A DNA stretch of 64,000 nt, from the NCBI GenBank assembly GCA_949825065.1, contig OX463849.1:35111199-35175198 (forward strand), written 5' to 3'. A model generated the notes under the pieces. It did not search any database, was not told the origin of the DNA, and was given only the letters and a program-made list of their open reading frames with translations. Within the stretch, counting starts at the first letter, position 1, and the number at the start of each line of letters is the position of its first letter. The DNA comes from Odontocerum albicorne. Taxonomy: Eukaryota > Arthropoda > Insecta > Trichoptera > Odontoceridae. The position numbers and the translations under genes are program-made. This document shows positions 54,023-63,428 of the stretch, piece after piece.

Positions 54023-55679
54023 AAATGTCTTTAAACCTCAAATCGAATATCTAAACTATCCATGGACATGCGTCTTACAACTAGACCACGTATAGGAATA
54101 GAAAAAGTAAAAGTGCCGAATTTTACTCCAAGAGAATGTCTTGTTTTCATATTTGCAGTTTTTTTATAGAATATTACTTTGGTTTTGCATCTGTCTATAA
54201 TAACATTGTGGATTTAACACACACAAACCTATCGTAAAAGAGCGTAGAAAATCTACCGAATGTAAAATATAGTAGCTGACTCGAATGTAGACATATTTAG
54301 TTTAGCGCACTAAGGGTTTAGAAGGGGTGGTTGAATTCTACATAATACGTAACATTATCACTGGCCATCTAAAGTGACTGAACCTTGCATGAGATGAACA
54401 CTGGTGTTTCATTTATTCATTATTTAAAAAATGATCTATTTTGAGAGTATTTCTACATTAATTTCCTTTCAATGTTATTTTTAATTAATTAATTTGTCAT
54501 TACATCAACATTAACCTCTTAGTAAATAAGATTACACTTTCACCAGACTATCATCTCATAACAAATTTTCAAGTAAAAAGATTTGATAGCATTTGTTTAC
54601 AGCAATAGTTTTCCTCCCTTCTTGAGATATCGAGGAGTTGCTAATTTATGCTTTGCCCCTTCTAATTGTACCACCCCCCAATATCTGCCGCTATCATCCC
54701 CCCGACCCGCTAATGAACGCCTGTTAGCCGTTAGCTTGACTCGTGCGTAACGCCGTTAATCGTTATGTAACGGATTTCGTTTGGCGTTTGCCAGCGTCAA
54801 GATTAACGAATAACGGAAGTTGCGTTGCATAAAGGCATCTCTCAAGTCTGGAGTGGCAAAGTGAAAAGATGCTGTTAACAATGATCAAAAGTTTCGCGAT
54901 CATTCGATTAACTTCGTTAAAAAGACATCATCAGAATGTTGGCATTAGTCAAAGAGTTATTAATATTTAAAATATCGTTGTAATTGGGTTTATTTGTACA
55001 ATGTTAAGCCGATTTCAACCATCAAAATATTTAGAACACATAAATTAAAATTTATTAGAATCCACGTCAAAATATAAAATTTACAATAGTATATGTTAAA
55101 TATTATACCATTAACACTTGAAGACCCGATCGAAATTAAAACAACCGTTTCCAATGCCTGACTTGTTTTTGAAAAATTCGGTTTTTTGGGAACGGTTTAA
55201 TAAAATTGCCATGTATGGTATAATTCTGGATAAATTCTATCTTTTGGAGAGCTACATCACACTATTTACACATGCACCAAGTTTCACTTATCTTCCTGTG
55301 CTTTGCACATACATTGCAAGCTCTGAAGGGTTTTTCTTTTGTCAGTTAACGGAATACATATCAACACATGTTCTTAGACAACCTGTTTTGAGTATCTTAA
55401 AAATTCCTTATTCTGTAGGTATTTGGACCAGGAAACTAAAGTTGGTCTCCACATTCATATACCATAAACTTCGAAATCTTACACTTCACTGTCATAATCT
55501 CCATCACAAATCAATCATGCATATTTTTATTATCTAGTGTATTGTCCATATTAGAAATCAAGCGACAATCGTTTAAAGATTGAATTGTTTAAAAAAAAAT
55601 ATTTGCGAGATTTCAATAATACGTGTTATTTTAGACAAGGTGTTGATCACGTTTAAATACGGCATCGAGATAAAATTAA
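54023..55679. other. No gene; GC-richer island at 54650-54860; SINE-A scrap
   Basis: 54060-54100 ('gacatgcgtcttacaactag') is a scrap of antisense SINE-A head. The island has 'gctaatgaacgcctgttagc', 'cgtgcgtaacgccgttaatc', 'gttatgtaacggatttcgtt' and 'aacgaataacggaagttgcg', with two TAACGG (Myb-like) sites and the 11-mer GCGTAACGCCG shared with 42090-42260. A 139-codon frame at 55118-55537 shows no recognised domain and I do not support it. Confidence 0.4.
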
Positions 55680-55770
55680 TGTGACTTGGTTATTAACTCG
55701 TCTGTCTTTCACCCCTGAGGTTGCGAGTTCGATTCGATTTTAAATATAACATTTAAGGCACCTAACCAAA
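55680..55770 (+). repeat. SINE-A head fragment
   Basis: 'gtgacttggttattaactcg' (A box), 'ctgaggttgcgagttcgatt' (B box) and a short linker with 'aaggcacctaacc'. Confidence 0.65.
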
Positions 55771-56639
55771 AAGAATTTTTAAAACAAATTCTTTACCGTG
55801 TCTTGCACATTCCATTTCACATGATCACTTTCACATTGAAGGGAATAAATCCAAATTCGGCCAACCCTCTCCTCCTCCCATTAGAATAGAAATAATATCA
55901 CCGCATAAACGGATGACAGCAGACATGACAGATTGCCTATCTGGATCTGCCCGCGTGAGCCGTCATGCCCTAACCCCTAAAGAAAAGGAGAGAAATGGAA
56001 AGCAGTGAGGGCAAAGGGGTAAGAAAGGGATGAAGGTCTGCAATTCCGGAAACGTCAGAGCTGAGGTTGAAATGCCGAAGTATTTTTTGGCGGTTTGATT
56101 TATGGCGTGAAATGCGTGTATCGGTCTGCATTGTTTGAAAACCTCACTGTCAAGATTTTTATTTTTTTTCTATTTTCATACCTAACATTTATGTACATTT
56201 TATTAAGTAATTTAACAGTATTCTATGAACAATTCCCTCATTGTATCAAAATGTTGAGTACCTACTTCTATAATAAGTGTATAACATTCCAGACGAATAT
56301 TGGAAAAGTAAAGAAGCGTATATCCATCATTATTATTCTTTTGTATTCATATATTTTCGTCCTATATTTTGAGTAATTTATCTTAAAGACAACATATTCA
56401 ATTTATATTTTAAATAAATTCATGCTGGCAGCAATAAATGTTCCACATGAAAAAAAAACTTTAATCTTTGAATTATTAAACAATATCTATTCAACTTTCA
56501 AATATCAATTTTTTTTCGTGTACAATACTACATTGCGGGTTAATTACCACTTGTCAACCCCTTCTAACCAAGCCGAAAGAAAACTAAAAAAAATATTTAA
56601 ATTAAAACTACACTGGAAACCTTATAAAAATTGTTTTTT
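55771..56639. other. GC-richer island at 55890-56100, otherwise AT-rich
   Basis: The island has 'aaacggatgacagcagacat', 'ctggatctgcccgcgtgagc' and 'gaaacgtcagagctgaggtt'. Frames at 56095 and 56422 are AT-driven and carry no domain. Confidence 0.4.
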
Positions 56640-57055
56640 TTTTAAATTTTAAACTCCTTTGCGCATTGCAATTTTCCTTAATTCATGCAATAAATACATA
56701 TAAAAGTACAAATATCAAACAAAAATGATATATAAAACAATTCATAATTTCGAGATATTTGGTAAAATACGTAAACATAACATTTAATAGCGTATTACGC
56801 ATTACATTTAAAATGGAACTATTTACAAGCTTATGCTAAATTTACATTTAAAATGGAACTATTTACAAGCTTATGCTAAATTTATGTTTTTTATGTAGTT
56901 GAGCAACACATGAGAAACATCTAAGGACGCACAGGGTTAAAAAGTGTGATTGCTTTATCTACAGGTATTTCCAAATCCAGGTGCTAACATCTTTATAACA
57001 TAGGTTGATAAAACAAACTATGAGTGCGTTGCCTCCGATAATTATTATGAACGGT
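56640..57055 (-). repeat. Family F dispersed repeat, copy 2, with 40-bp duplication
   Basis: It aligns with 47545-47955 ('actcctttgcgcattgcaat', 'aaaaagtgtgattgctttat', 'ttgataaaacaaactatgag'). Inside it, 56804-56883 is an exact tandem duplication of 'acatttaaaatggaactatt' plus 'tacaagcttatgctaaattt'. Confidence 0.65.
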
Positions 57056-57079
57056 AAAAACCTAGATAATCCCCAAGTA

Positions 57080-57160
57080 TTAAAAAAAATACGGAAATCA
57101 ACCGCGCAACCCTTAGGTTGATAGGCAGGTGTAATACGGACTAGGCCATGGAGGTTTTAC
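57080..57160 (-). repeat. SINE-A head fragment
   Basis: 'ggaaatcaaccgcgcaaccc' (antisense B box) and 'gtaatacggactaggccatg' (antisense A box). The core is missing. Confidence 0.6.
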
Positions 57161-57666
57161 ATTTCAGATAGTTAAAACATTCAATTCAAATAAAAATAAA
57201 AACACCCTTCACGGATCTCTATAATGTTCGTAAGAATTTAAAATACGCATCCCTTACGGTAGTCAACCTTCCCTGTTTTAGAAAAGAAAGAATATGAATT
57301 GTCGATGTTGTATTTGGAAATCAAATAGCTTTTTCAAATATTCCTTATTATTAAAATCCAATGGTTTGGAAACGGCAAACCATAATAACGATTTTTACTC
57401 TAAACCCTATCTATCGGTTTTACAATTTATTGCTTGTCAATTCTTTTGTGACTTATTGTATTATAAAATGATTTCAACAATTTGATGACGGTTCGAGATA
57501 TTTTATTTATATGGATAAATTTCTCTGTTGTTCAAAATAGTTCCAATATTACTTAAAAATATTCATTTCATTCAATTTATTTGATAAGTTTTTATCATGA
57601 TTCCATTTATGTGATGTGCGGTTCACTCGGTTCGATCTTTGAACCGCTTTCCTAGCTCAATCAGAT
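57161..57666. other. AT-rich stretch, nothing recognised
   Basis: A 63-codon frame at 57294-57485 has no known domain. 57600-57660 ('gtgcggttcactcggttcga') is slightly GC-richer. Confidence 0.5.
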
Positions 57667-58195
57667 ATTCCAATATCGTGCCAGGTTCTAATACCTTAAA
57701 ATAAGACAGCGTAGAGATCTCCACGTTCTATCAACCCTCTTTGGAGTATTGAACAGAACGTACTCGTATATATGCCCTTAGTCAAAGCAATGAGGCAGAC
57801 TGATAATTCCAATAGATTTTGCTAAGAAATTTCCGAGGCCAAGTTTCAGAAGTATTAAACAAGTGGTACCTTTCATCTTTAGACTGACCTTTTAAGGAAA
57901 AAATTATCACCGAAAATGAAACCTTATAATGTTTGTTTAACTTTAACCTCTTCAAACCTTACGTCCATTATAATGGACACAGAGTTCACATGCACTTTGT
58001 AAACAACGTTGCGGTATATTTCTGTTCCCAATGATAACAAATGAAGTGTAGAATACTGTATTATCGATTTTGGGTGCCATCTATCTAAACCAATACGACG
58101 AAATGTTGCATCGTGCCTGACTCGAATATCTTAAAATAAAACAGCAAAGAAATCTTCACGTTCTGTCAACCCTCTATGGAGTGCTGGCCGATCCA
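57667..58195. repeat. Family E: direct repeat pair about 445 bp apart
   Basis: 57667-57752 and 58112-58195 share 'cgtgcc', 'taccttaaaataagacagc / tatcttaaaataaaacagc', 'ctccacgttctatcaaccct / cttcacgttctgtcaaccct' and 'ggagt(a/g)(t/c)tg'. This may be a duplicated 5' part of the LINE that follows, or two decayed copies. Confidence 0.6.
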
Positions 58196-58229
58196 AGCTG
58201 ACCTCAGTAAAAATTCAATTTTCCTTCTG

Positions 58230-58430
58230 AGCGTGGACTGTCCCTCCGATCTGGCGTTGACAGAATCCTTTACATACCAACACATCACACGTCATTCTAC
58301 ATATCATCTTTTATAGTTCGCTACGCTCGACTTTGGAACGATATTCTTTCTCCATCAGATGTGCTATATCCTTATCGATATTTAAGAATAAACTAAAGAA
58401 GCATTATTAATCTCAAAATATTCATCGCCC
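58230..58430 (+). mobile_element. LINE reverse transcriptase C-terminal fragment (CR1/Daphne type)
   Basis: The plus frame reads TSFYISSFIVRYARLWNDIL, then SPSDVLYPYRYLRIN and a stop. The motif (S)F(F)xR.(A/T)RLWN.LP(x)n followed by a short tail marks the end of CR1-like LINE ORF2 proteins. Nothing upstream is readable. Confidence 0.65.
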
Positions 58431-58802
58431 TTAACGTCTATACAATTCCCATCCGTATCCCTCTTTTCCTTGAGACTTATCTTTTCTTTTAATTTTTCTT
58501 TGTTTTTCTTAAATATTGATTTCATACACTACGTTAGAGATATAGTCACGAATACCAGAAATAATTATAAAACAATTGTTGGTTTATTGAAAGAAATTGT
58601 TTGAAAGTGTTGATCGAACGATCTCAGCGTTCATTATATTCACAAAATGAAGGTTTTAAGTATAATATTATATATTATATTATACTCCATGTTTTCTACA
58701 TCCATGCACCTTCATATGATATACATAAATCAAATTAATAATTTTATTGTTATTAAATTGTTAATGTTGTAAATCAGATATTATGTAAATTATTAAATCG
58801 TT

Positions 58803-58998
58803 TTGTTTTGTATTACACTTTCTTTGTAAACAATACAACCTGTGGGCTTATTATCATGTAGCGATCTCTTCCAACCAACCAGAAACATGTTCTTAAGTGA
58901 AAATTTTACTGTAATAGTTTTTTAAAAGTCTGAATATGAACGGGAATCCAGCTCGCAGTCTCCGTATTGAAAGACAGGCACCAAATTCCTCGAAAAAT
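58803..58998 (-). repeat. SINE-A, near full length
   Basis: 'tattacactttctttgtaaa', 'caatacaacctgtgggctta', 'atctcttccaaccaaccaga', 'gaacgggaatccagctcgca' and 'tattgaaagacaggcaccaa' follow the antisense order. The A box is weak. Confidence 0.8.
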
Positions 58999-59029
58999 AC
59001 ATAAAAACAAAAAACAATTCAATTCAATT

Positions 59030-59150
59030 CAAAGGACAATTTTATATAGGGCCGTTTAGAGAGAAAACTCTCCTCAAGGATTTTCTAGCTCGGGACTGTC
59101 GATAACCCACTAACATTAAACGAATCACGTCTGACAGCTATATCAGTGCC
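59030..59150 (+). repeat. Family C copy, partial
   Basis: 'ttttatatagggccgtttag', 'agagaaaactctcctcaagg' and 'ataacccactaacattaaac' align with the start of 30118-30300. It lies between two SINE-A copies of the same orientation. Confidence 0.6.
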
Positions 59151-59157
59151 CGAGCGA

Positions 59158-59362
59158 ATCGTGTATAACACATTCTTTGTAAAGAGTACAAGCTTATGGG
59201 AGTATTGCCATATGGCAATTTCTTCCAACCAACCAGAAATATGTTTATGTTTAGGCCTTAAGTGAAAAACTTGTGTTTAAAAAATGGGTTCCAGTGGGAA
59301 TCGATCTCACAACCTCCGAGTTGGTAGACGGGCGTCTTACCAACTAATCCACGGCGGTCGTC
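59158..59362 (-). repeat. SINE-A, full length and well preserved
   Basis: 'gagtacaagcttatgggagt', the perfect palindrome 'ttgccatatggcaa', 'ttcttccaaccaaccagaaa', 'ggccttaagtgaaaaacttg', 'gggaatcgatctcacaacct' (antisense B box), and 'cttaccaactaatccacggc' (antisense A box). Confidence 0.9.
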
Positions 59363-59469
59363 AAAAGGGAAAAAAGTTCTGTAATCAGTGAAGGTTATTT
59401 ATAAATAACAAGAGACATTTTAAATAATTGAAATAAATTCCAGAAAAGTAAGAAATATTTCCGTAAACA

Positions 59470-59700
59470 ATGTCACACGCCCCAGCAGTAGTCCACAATT
59501 AGCAGGCGCGCTGGAATGGGATCCCATAAATCACGTGTCAGGGGAGATGTGGATAAAGAGAGTCACACGATCCACTCTTGCCGGTCGCTGATAACGATGC
59601 TGTCAGACCTAGACCTGCCCTGTCATCGGAAGACTTCTTGTCATCCTATTGGAATCGTTATTCGATACTTGAGGAAAAAATCATTCTGCTGTCTTGACAC
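59470..59700. other. GC-richer single-copy island
   Basis: 'cacacgccccagcagtagtc', 'cacaattagcaggcgcgctg', 'gatcccataaatcacgtgtc', 'cggtcgctgataacgatgct'. It contains CCCATAAATCA followed by an E-box (CACGTG) and GATAA. Shares CCCATAAATCA with 53452-53640. Candidate regulatory element. Confidence 0.45.
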
Positions 59701-59871
59701 CCATTTGTAGCATAAATCAAAGAAAGTTGTCAACTTAAATTTTGATGGAGCAAAACTTGTTCAACTTACTGATTTATCCATAAATTAGTAGCAACTATTG
59801 TATTGAAGTTATCAACCCATAAACTACACCTAAAACTATACAATGGTATTGCTGCAAATATTTAATTACTA

Positions 59872-60899
59872 GGTTAGTCAAAAAGTTTTGAAAGCGGAAA
59901 TGAAAATACATTTTTTTTGGGGGGAAATCACTTTTATTGCTCAGTATAGTCTCCCATAAGATCAATACACTTGGTCCAACGATCTTCCAACTTTGTTGTC
60001 CCATCACGGAAGTGACTTTCTGGAAGGCCTGCAAAATACTCCTCTACGACGGCTATAATCAGAGTTGATTGTCTTACCAGTTTGGAGATAATCTATCAAT
60101 AAAATTTCTTTTGCATCCCAAAAAACTGACGCTAACACCTTCTTGGCCGATTTCTGGACACGAACTCGCTTCGGAGCCAAAGTGCCTGGTTCACACCACT
60201 CCTTAGCCTCTTGTTTTGATTCAGGATCATGGTGGTAGACCCAAGTCTCATCCATAGTGATGAATTGACGCAGAAAATCCTTTTTATCCTTTCGAAATTG
60301 CTCCAAATGTTGCTCAGAAAGTCGCATTCGAACGTGTTTTTGTTGCATTGTTAGCAAATGCGGCACCCATTGTGCACACAGTTTTTTGAAACCCAAAACT
60401 TCAGCCAAAATATGCCATGTTGTTCCATGTGAGATGCCTATGGTGTCAGCTATCACATCCACAGTCGATCGATGATCTTCCAAAACCATATTCTGTATTT
60501 TCGCTATGATTTCTGGTGTTGATGCACTTTTTGGACGTCCTGAGCGTGGATCGTCTTCAACGCTTGTACGGCCACGCTTAAACTCCAAAACCCATCGGTG
60601 AACGGTTGGAAATGAAGGAGAAGACTCCTTTAATACTTTCATCATCTTTGCATGGATCTCAGTAGCCGATAAACCTTCCAAAACAAAGAATTTAATCACT
60701 GCACGATATTCGGATTTTTCCATTGTTAAAAAATACACTGACACGTCAACTTCAAATGGCTTGTAAACAAAGAATGAATTGACAGATCGAAATGAAATTT
60801 TGAGTACGTTCTTATGAAAGATGAAATATTAAAATGGCGTAGAAATTTTTGTTTTTCTACTGCTCCATAGATGTCGCTTTCAAAACTTATTGACTAACC
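59872..60899 (-). mobile_element. mariner transposon, 1,028 bp, internally deleted, both termini present
   Basis: The left end 'ggttagtcaaaaagttttga' and the reverse complement of the right end 'ggttagtcaataagttttga' match for about 25 bp with one mismatch. TA dinucleotides flank both sides (59870-59871, 60900-60901), as expected for mariner integration. Full mariners are about 1.3 kb, and the missing part maps inside the transposase. Termini are well kept, so it may have been mobile in trans until fairly recently. Confidence 0.95.
60004..60723 (-). CDS. Truncated mariner transposase (N-terminus and two catalytic Asp)
   Basis: Mariner transposases cut and reinsert their element through a D,D34D active site. 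I start at the second Met (MEKSEYRAVIKFFVLEG), the usual mariner start; the Met seven codons upstream is in the leader. The frame gives about 239 residues: paired HTH region, linker DPRSGRPKSAS, first catalytic Asp in FITMDETWVYHH, second in VFWDAKEILLIDYL. After INSDY the frame is scrambled (SRRRGVFCRPS) and stops at 60004. In another frame the true C-terminus continues as EEYFAGLPESHFRDGTTKLE, DRWTKCIDLMGDYTEQ. An internal deletion of roughly 250-300 bp thus removed the third Asp and shifted the frame. The protein could bind DNA but not transpose. Confidence 0.93.
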   Translation of the reverse strand: MEKSEYRAVIKFFVLEGLSATEIHAKMMKVLKESSPSFPTVHRWVLEFKRGRTSVEDDPRSGRPKSASTPEIIAKIQNMVLEDHRSTVDVIADTIGISHGTTWHILAEVLGFKKLCAQWVPHLLTMQQKHVRMRLSEQHLEQFRKDKKDFLRQFITMDETWVYHHDPESKQEAKEWCEPGTLAPKRVRVQKSAKKVLASVFWDAKEILLIDYLQTGKTINSDYSRRRGVFCRPSRKSLP

Positions 60900-60984
60900 T
60901 ATTATTAGCACATATATGTAAATTATATGGACCCTTTTGAATATTACCTAAATCTATGGAGATTAATTTTAATTATACAGACAG

Positions 60985-61565
60985 TATCCTAGTGGAAGAT
61001 CTCAACCCCGGAAACCGAAGTCAAATGCAGAATTGAATTATCTCGTGCGGCTTTTAATAAAATGAGAAGCGTACTCTGCGATGATAATCTAAACTTGAAA
61101 CTTCGACAACGGTTAGTCAAATGCTACGTTTGGTCAGTGTTATTGCATGGAGTAGAATCATGGACCCTCAAAGTTGGTAGTATGAACCGACTGGAAGCAT
61201 TCGAAATGTGGATGCACCGGAGAATGCTACGGATACCCTGTACGGATATGGTCAGCAGCACAAGGGTTCTTCAAAGAGCCAAAGTTGATAGAGAGTGGCT
61301 GATTAATATTAAAATCCGAAAGGTGTCCTATTTGGGTCATGTACTTAGAGGAGGAAAGTACAAATTACTGCAACTGATCATCCAAGGCAAAATGGAAGGT
61401 CGAAGAGGTGTTGACAGGAGGCAAATCTTCTGGCTCCGCAATATACGTGATTGGACATGTATAAGGAGCATTGGGGATCTTTTTTGGGCTGCCGGGGACA
61501 AAGATGCCTACTCTCAGGGGATATTCAACGTTGGGGAGACCTGACACGACACTAGGAAGAAGATA
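60985..61565 (+). mobile_element. RTE-like LINE C-terminus, long open frame
   Basis: The plus strand encodes ETEVKCRIELSRAAFNKMRS (with a small frame correction at the start), VLCDDNLNLKLRQRLVKCYV, WSVLLHGVESWTLKVGSMNR, LEAFEMWMHRRMLRIPCTDM, KIRKVSYLGHVLRGGKYKLL, RNIRDWTCIRSIGDLFWAAG, ending near a GAAGAAGA tail. About 160 codons from 61062 are stop-free. The subfamily is that of 28820-29452. It is 5'-truncated, as usual for LINEs. Confidence 0.9.
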
Positions 61566-61619
61566 TAAACATTTCCAGAAATGTATTAAAATTATCCATT
61601 AGAACCAAATTTATTTTAA

Positions 61620-61970
61620 AGAGGGTTCCAATCTAATTTAACACTTGTGGGCCTCATTTTATTTTTTTGATCGGTTGGAAAAGATTATCACATATAAATC
61701 CACAATGTATTTTATACAATGTAAATGTAATACAATATTATGGCCTAAGTGTTTTGAAGCAATATATGTTATAATAAATAAAGTATTGTATTTATATAGT
61801 TGTATACTTTATTTTCAATAAGCTGTATACTTTATTTTCAAATATACAAATATCTAACGATCTTGTCATCATCATCGATCGTACAATTTTCAACATATTC
61901 TTGACTGATTGGAAGAAATTGCCACGTAATAATATCTTGCCAACCTTTATTGTTTAAGGTTATGTAATTA
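61620..61970 (+). repeat. Two SINE-A middle/core fragments and a short duplication
   Basis: 61620-61740 has 'ggttccaatctaatttaaca', 'gatcggttggaaaagattat' and the tail. 61890-61970 has 'ttgactgattggaagaaatt', 'gccacgtaataatatcttgc'. Between them 'tgtatactttattttcaa' is duplicated (61802-61840). Confidence 0.55.
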
Positions 61971-62029
61971 AAAGCAATCATTTTATTTATTTTAAATTTG
62001 CAAAATGTATACAATGAAAATTGCTACTA

Positions 62030-62240
62030 AATATTATATTATTTTAGTATGTTGAGTTAAAAATAGGCAAAATGTAGTTGAGTTAAGAATAGGCATAAAG
62101 AAGAAAAAATTAAAATCTTTTAAAATAAGCAAATATGAAGATGAGATGGATGGGCGTGGTAGAAGCGATACATATGTACCAGGAAAAAAATAAGTAAAGA
62201 TTTCTACTAACCCCAGTAGGGACATGACGTGATGCTAATG
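62030..62240 (+). mobile_element. RTE-C 3' scrap
   Basis: 'tctactaaccccagtaggga' and 'catgacgtgatgctaatg' match the terminal part of RTE-C ('cctaccccgacaaggaaacg', 'gtgatg'). The upstream part is only weakly similar. Confidence 0.35.
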
Positions 62241-62286
62241 ATTTTTTACAGGATTTCTCTTGCATTGATTTACTTTAAATTATTTA

Positions 62287-62330
62287 TGACCTTCCGCACG
62301 GAAGTGGAGGGCGTTACAACGTGTCCACAC
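62287..62330 (-). repeat. SINE-B head scrap
   Basis: The complement reads GTTGTAACGCCCTCCACTTC then CGTGCGGAAGGTC, the part between the A and B boxes of SINE-B. Confidence 0.6.
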
Positions 62331-62389
62331 ATCTTTCTGCAACGGGTATCGTCGTTTTTAAATTTTAATTTTTTTTTTACTTTGTAAAT

Positions 62390-62483
62390 GTTCCTGATTA
62401 ATAAAAAGACATAAAAAGTTCCTGGTTAATAAAAAGACATAAAAAGTTCCTGGTTAATAAAAAGACATAAAAGTTCCTGATTT
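62390..62483. repeat. 28-bp tandem repeat, about 3.4 copies
   Basis: The unit 'ttcctggttaataaaaagac' plus 'ataaaaag' is repeated nearly perfectly. Confidence 0.95.
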
Positions 62484-63109
62484 TTTTTTCGCTGTAAAAA
62501 TAATTTCCTTTTATTAGCTTGAACATGGCGTGATGGTGATGATAATGATAATAATATTTACAAAAAACTCTCAAGAAAAAAACAATTTATCTCAATTTAA
62601 AGAATCCTCTCTTCTTGTACCATTTTGAAGTTGAATAATTTGCTCTGAATAGTTGTGCAGTTTACACGACTCGAGAGTAAATTAACATTTTTAACCTTGC
62701 GCCTGAGGAATAATTCCCTCCCCACACAAATAACTTGTCGCGCCACTGTCAACTGTCAGTCCACTTTTGGCGGGAAACATTCTGCCAATCACATTTGACA
62801 TTTGTATTTTTAAAAATAGAATGTAATGGTTGATGAACAGGCATTTTTCCATTATTTGATTTTACCAATGGGAGAAATTCTATTTACCCCTCAATTTATT
62901 AAAAAAACAAAAATTTTAAACTTCATAGTTGCATAATTATAATATTTAACAATTAATTACTTTTATTTTACTAAACTATCAAACAGCTGAAGAGAGCCTC
63001 GGAATAGGAGGTAGAAAGACGTGTAACGGTGATCAATGGAATAAGAAAATTTATTTTTGATAAATATTCTAATATGGAGTTCCACAAAGTTAAAGCCGAA
63101 ACTTTTACA
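62484..63109. other. AT-rich; GC-richer island 62650-62800; family J piece
   Basis: The island has 'ttgcgcctgaggaataattc', 'acttgtcgcgccactgtcaa' and 'ccacttttggcgggaaacat' (TTTGGCGGGAAA matches the E2F consensus TTTSSCGC/GGCGGGAAA). 63000-63105 ('ggaggtagaaagacgtgtaa', 'atggagttccacaaagttaa') is a family J copy related to 52000-52210 and 41840-41965. Confidence 0.4.
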
Positions 63110-63215
63110 ATTATCATCATAACTACCACGTTCCTATTAGCGTAGACAAAGTTAACTGATATCTACTATTTTCTATCGTGACATACATGTTTTACTTCTA
63201 CTACGTCCACTTTGC
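63110..63215 (-). mobile_element. RTE-C 3' scrap
   Basis: On plus 'ctaccacgttcctattagcg', 'tagacaaagttaactgatat' and 'tttctatcgtgacatacatg' follow the antisense order seen at 42465-42620 and 31100-31200. Confidence 0.55.
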
Positions 63216-63217
63216 TA

Positions 63218-63428
63218 TTGTATCGTATTGAATTACACATTAATTATATAAGAGTATAACCTAGCTAGTTTATTACCATGTGGTGATCTCTTCCAACCAA
63301 CAAAAAAGAAGCCTTAAGTGGGAACAAGATGGCAACTTTTCTTTGAAAAAAACTGGGTATCAACGGGAATTGAACTCGAAACCCCCTACTTGAAAGACAG
63401 TCGTATTATCAACTAAGCTACGAATGCA
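63218..63428 (-). repeat. SINE-A, near full length
   Basis: 'gtataacctagctagtttat', 'taccatgtggtgatctcttc', 'agaagccttaagtgggaaca', 'acgggaattgaactcgaaac' (antisense B box) and 'attatcaactaagctacgaa' (antisense A box). Confidence 0.85.

Noticed and set aside
55118..55537. 139-codon plus frame
   Set aside because: It has no recognised domain, no splice or start context and an amino acid mix expected from AT-rich DNA. It is kept only as unsupported.
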